Source: Saccharothrix longispora | Lineage (GTDB): Bacteria; Actinomycetota; Actinomycetes; Mycobacteriales; Pseudonocardiaceae | Assembly (NCBI RefSeq): GCF_030852425.1 | Contig: NZ_NSDM01000002.1 | Span: 124,001-188,000, forward strand | Direction of reading: 5' to 3' | Length of the DNA stretch: 64,000 bases | Shown: positions 61,096-64,000 of the stretch, in pieces | Layout of the letters: each line of letters begins with the position of its first letter | Numbering within the stretch: position 1 is the first letter of the stretch | Translations under genes and position numbers: made by a program | The notes under the pieces: model-generated | The model's database searches: none | What the model was told of the DNA's origin: nothing | What the model saw: the letters and a program-made list of their open reading frames with translations, nothing else

Positions 61096-64000
61096 CGCTC
61101 TCCTCCCAGCGCCCGGCGGATCGCAGCCGCCGTGTCGGGCAGTCGGTCCTCGTCGAACAGCCGCTCGTGGGTGCCGGCCACGGGTTCGACGACCAGACCG
61201 GGCAGCAGGGTCCGGTCCCAGCCGCGCGAGCGCACGGCGTCGCGGCCGTCGTCGCCGTCGTCGGTGACGAGCAGGCACACGCGGTCCCGGTAGGCCGGGG
61301 GCGCGTAGTCCGCGGCGAGGTCGCCGTTGTGCAGCAGCTCCTCCGCGATGTCCGCGCCCTCCGGGGAGTCGGGGTCCACGCCCAGGCCGGTCAGCCGCTG
61401 CCGGATGCCCTCGCGCGGGTCACCGGGGCGTGCGACGGCGTTGAGGTTGTGGCTGTCGATGAGCAGCAGGTCGGACACGGCGTCGCCGTGCGCGGTCATC
61501 TGCCGGGCCATCTCCAGCGCCACCACGCCGCCGAAGGACCAGCCGCCGAGGCGGTACGGGCCATCGGGTTCGGTGGTGCGCACCCACTCGACGTAGCGGG
61601 TGGCCATCTCGGCGAGGGTGGCGAACCGGTTGTCCGACTGCCCGAAGCGCGGGTCGGACAGGACGTGCAGGCGCACGTCGGGCAGCAGCGGCGCCAGCCC
61701 GTGGTAGGGCAGCGCCAGTCCCTCGCCGGGGTGCACGAGGACCAGCGCGCCGCCGGTCGCGTCCGGGTTGAGGGTGTGGACGTACGCCGAGCCGGAGCCC
61801 GCGACCGGACCGAGCAGCTGCTCGGCGAGCCCGGCGACGGTGGGCGCCTTGAGGATGTGCGGCACGTCGCAGTGCACCCCCTCCGGCAGGTTGTCCCGCA
61901 GCACCCGGAGCAGCCGCACCACCAGCAGGGAGTGGCCGCCGAGCGCGAAGAAGTCGTCGTGCGCGCCGATGCCGGTGACCCCCAGCACCTCCTCCCAGCA
62001 GCGCGCGACCAGCTTCTCCATCTCGGTGGCGGGCGGGCGCGACGCGGCGGACGCCGCCGGGTGCGGCCCGGAGCCGGCCAGGTCCAGCAACCGGCGCTGG
62101 TCCACCTTGCCGTTGCCGGTCACCGGCAGCGCGTCGAGCACCACGAGCCGGCCGACCATCCAGTCCGGCAGCCGTTCGCGCAGCCACCGGCGCAGCTCGT
62201 CCGCGTCGAGCAGGGCTCCGCCGCGCAGCGCCGCGAACGTGGTCAGCTGGGCGTCGCGGGCGACGGTGACCGCCTGCCGGACCGCAGGGTGCCGCTCGGC
62301 GGTGCGGTCCACCTCGGCGGGCTCCACCCGGTGCCCGCGCACCTTCACCTGCCGGTCGCGGCGGCCCAGGAACTCCAGGTCGCCGTCGGTGCGCCACCGG
62401 GCCAGGTCGCCGGTGAGGTAGAGCCGCCCCGCGCCGAAGGGGTTCGCGGGGAACCTCCGCGCGGTCAGCTCCGGGTCGCCGAGGTACCCGGCCCCGACGG
62501 CGGTGCCGGCGACGGCCAGTTCACCGACGCAGCCGACGGGCAGCTCGCGCAGGTGCTCGTCCACGACGTGCGCGGTGGTGTTGTCGATCGGCCGGCCGAT
62601 CGGCACGCGCTCGCGCAGGCCGTCCTCGGGCACGCAGGTGTGGTGGGTGACGCTGATCGACGCCTCGGCCGGGCCGTACGCCTGGTGCAGCCGGGCGTGC
62701 AGGCCGGACCCGGCGAAGGCGCGGACCATCGCGGGCGTGACGCTCTCGCCGCCGGAGAGCACGTGCAGCAGCGCCGCGCAGCCGTCGGCCTTGGGGCTGT
62801 CGAGGAACGCGGCGAGCAGGCTGGGCAGGAGGTGCGCCACGGTCACCCGCCGCGCGGCGACCAGCTCCGCCAGCGCGTCCGGGTCGAGCACGGTGTCCTG
62901 CGGCGCGACCACGACCGCGCCGCCGTGCGCCAGTGGGAAGAACACCTCCCAGAGCGCGATGTCGAAGGCGGTGCCCGCCGTGGCGAGCACGCGCGGCGGC
63001 TCGGGCGTGGGGAACGCCCGGCCGGACCACAGGACCCGGTTCACCACCCCGGCCTGGGGCGCGAGCACGCCCTTGGGCAGGCCGGTCGAGCCGGAGGTGT
63101 AGACGACGCAGGCGTCGCGGGCCGGGTCGGTGGAGCCGGGCGGGCCGGTGGGCGGGAGCGTCGGCGGGGTCACCGTCCCGTCGGGGTGGACGACCGGCCA
63201 CGCCTCGAACCCGGTCACGTCCGCCGTCGTCACCACGGCGGCCACGGCGGCGTCGGCCGCCACCACCCGCCGGCGCGCCTCCGGGTGGTCGGGGTCGAGC
63301 AGCACCGGCACCGCGCCGCTCCGGTAGGCGGCCAGCAGCGCGGTCGGGTAGGCGGCACCGCGCGGCAGGCAGATCCCCACCAGCCGCCCGGCACCCACCC
63401 CGACCTCGGCCAGTCGCCCGGCCAGCGCGGTCGCGCGGGCGTCCAGCTCGGCGTAGCCGATCGCGGTGTCGCCCTCCACCACGGCCGGCGCGTGCGGCGT
63501 GGCCTCCCGGTGGCGCAGGAACAGGTCGAGCAGCGACGGCGGGGTGTCGTCGGCGCGGGCCGTGTCGTTCCAGCGCCCGAACAGCTCGCGGTCCCCGGCC
63601 GGCAGCAGGTCCAGCTCGCGCAGCCGCGCAGCCGGGCGGCGGCACAGCTGTTCGGTGAGCAGCCGGAAGGTCTCGATGAACCGGTCCACCTCGGCGCGGG
63701 TGAAGTGCGTGGTGTCGTAGTTGAAGTGGAACGCCAGTTTCTCCAGCGGCAGCACGATCAGGCCGATGGGGTACTCGGTCTTCTCCTGGGCGTGCAGGTC
63801 GATGACCCGGATGCTCAGGTCGTCGCCGGGCAGGTTGTCCTCGGGGTAGTTCTCGAAGGCCACCAGGTTGTCGAAGACCCGGCCGCCGGACAGCCGCTCG
63901 CCGGAGGCCCACGACTTGATCTGGGCCAGCGGGACATGGCCGTGCGCGGCCGTGGTGGCGAGGTCGCGGTGGATGGTCTCCAGCAGCTCGGTCACCGTCT
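61092..64000 (-). CDS. NRPS terminal module, partial: (C)-A-PCP-TE
   Basis: About 968 codons are visible; the reading frame runs off the right edge. The window holds the tail of a condensation domain (first 120 residues or so), an adenylation domain with VYTSGSTGLPKGV, YGPAEASI and GNGKVDQ, a carrier domain with the GGHSLLV Ser, and a thioesterase with GWSFGG. By eye, the A-domain pocket residues read roughly D-I-W-H-V-S-A-I-S plus the late Lys, which most recalls serine codes, but I hold this weakly. It is the end of an assembly line. Whether it belongs to the macrolactam pathway or starts a second cluster cannot be seen; the 55.4-56.1 kb gap and the unrelated wall genes argue for a separate one. 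Confidence 0.88.
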   Translation of the reverse strand, partial: TVTELLETIHRDLATTAAHGHVPLAQIKSWASGERLSGGRVFDNLVAFENYPEDNLPGDDLSIRVIDLHAQEKTEYPIGLIVLPLEKLAFHFNYDTTHFTRAEVDRFIETFRLLTEQLCRRPAARLRELDLLPAGDRELFGRWNDTARADDTPPSLLDLFLRHREATPHAPAVVEGDTAIGYAELDARATALAGRLAEVGVGAGRLVGICLPRGAAYPTALLAAYRSGAVPVLLDPDHPEARRRVVAADAAVAAVVTTADVTGFEAWPVVHPDGTVTPPTLPPTGPPGSTDPARDACVVYTSGSTGLPKGVLAPQAGVVNRVLWSGRAFPTPEPPRVLATAGTAFDIALWEVFFPLAHGGAVVVAPQDTVLDPDALAELVAARRVTVAHLLPSLLAAFLDSPKADGCAALLHVLSGGESVTPAMVRAFAGSGLHARLHQAYGPAEASISVTHHTCVPEDGLRERVPIGRPIDNTTAHVVDEHLRELPVGCVGELAVAGTAVGAGYLGDPELTARRFPANPFGAGRLYLTGDLARWRTDGDLEFLGRRDRQVKVRGHRVEPAEVDRTAERHPAVRQAVTVARDAQLTTFAALRGGALLDADELRRWLRERLPDWMVGRLVVLDALPVTGNGKVDQRRLLDLAGSGPHPAASAASRPPATEMEKLVARCWEEVLGVTGIGAHDDFFALGGHSLLVVRLLRVLRDNLPEGVHCDVPHILKAPTVAGLAEQLLGPVAGSGSAYVHTLNPDATGGALVLVHPGEGLALPYHGLAPLLPDVRLHVLSDPRFGQSDNRFATLAEMATRYVEWVRTTEPDGPYRLGGWSFGGVVALEMARQMTAHGDAVSDLLLIDSHNLNAVARPGDPREGIRQRLTGLGVDPDSPEGADIAEELLHNGDLAADYAPPAYRDRVCLLVTDDGDDGRDAVRSRGWDRTLLPGLVVEPVAGTHERLFDEDRLPDTAAAIRRALGGER

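Overview
The window is very GC-rich DNA with actinobacterial gene style: GTG starts, GTGA/ATGA stop-start overlaps, modular PKS genes, and LAL-type and NarL-type regulators. It fits a filamentous actinomycete, possibly of the Pseudonocardiales or a relative. The genus cannot be fixed from the sequence. Most of it (about 1.2-55.4 kb) is one biosynthetic gene cluster for a glycosylated polyene macrolactam of the vicenistatin type, in which the chain starts from a beta-amino acid. I infer the product from gene logic, not from a database match.

Layout. 1-1130: a left-edge membrane-protein fragment and a divergent TetR regulator, probably outside the cluster. 1191-10937 (-): PKS with two modules and a thioesterase. 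11397-14416 (+): deacetylase, nucleotide-sugar dehydrogenase and decarboxylase, which look like a UDP-xylosamine pathway. 14527-17178 (-): large LAL/LuxR activator. 17364-18524 (+): type II thioesterase and an orphan PqqD-like protein. 18720-40105 (-): one-module PKS and a loading ACP plus three-module PKS. 40214-45861 (-): P450, two glutamate mutase subunits, PLP decarboxylase and 3-methylaspartate ligase, joined by 4-nt overlaps. 46066-49881: alanine-type ligase, free ACP, trans-acyltransferase and aminopeptidase. 50222-53263 (+): glycosyltransferase fused by overlap to a two-component system. 53302-55058 (-): acyl-CoA carboxylase epsilon and beta subunits. 55.4-56.1 kb: no gene seen. 56096-59590 (+): three cell-wall-related genes. 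59571-64000 (-): a GNAT acetyltransferase, a methyltransferase and the 3' end of an NRPS that runs off the right edge.

How it works (inference by analogy to vicenistatin). Glutamate mutase makes 3-methylaspartate from glutamate. The ligase loads it on the free ACP and the PLP enzyme decarboxylates it to 3-aminoisobutyryl-ACP. A second ligase caps the amine with an amino acid (alanine in the model pathway). The trans-acyltransferase passes the capped starter to the loading ACP. Six modules extend it: five are KS-AT-DH-KR-ACP and the last has no KR. The aminopeptidase removes the cap and the thioesterase closes the ring. Simple co-linearity predicts a 16-membered macrolactam with a conjugated pentaene running into a 3-keto amide. 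P450 oxidation and transfer of a 2-amino-pentose would follow.

Regulation. A TTAGGGG-like heptamer, usually repeated with an 11-bp period, precedes the main PKS, starter, sugar, aminopeptidase and carboxylase operons. In two of them its inner edge lies exactly 24 nt from a TANNNT -10 hexamer, and in a third 25 nt. This looks like the operator of the LAL activator and defines a cluster-wide regulon that includes the carboxylase.
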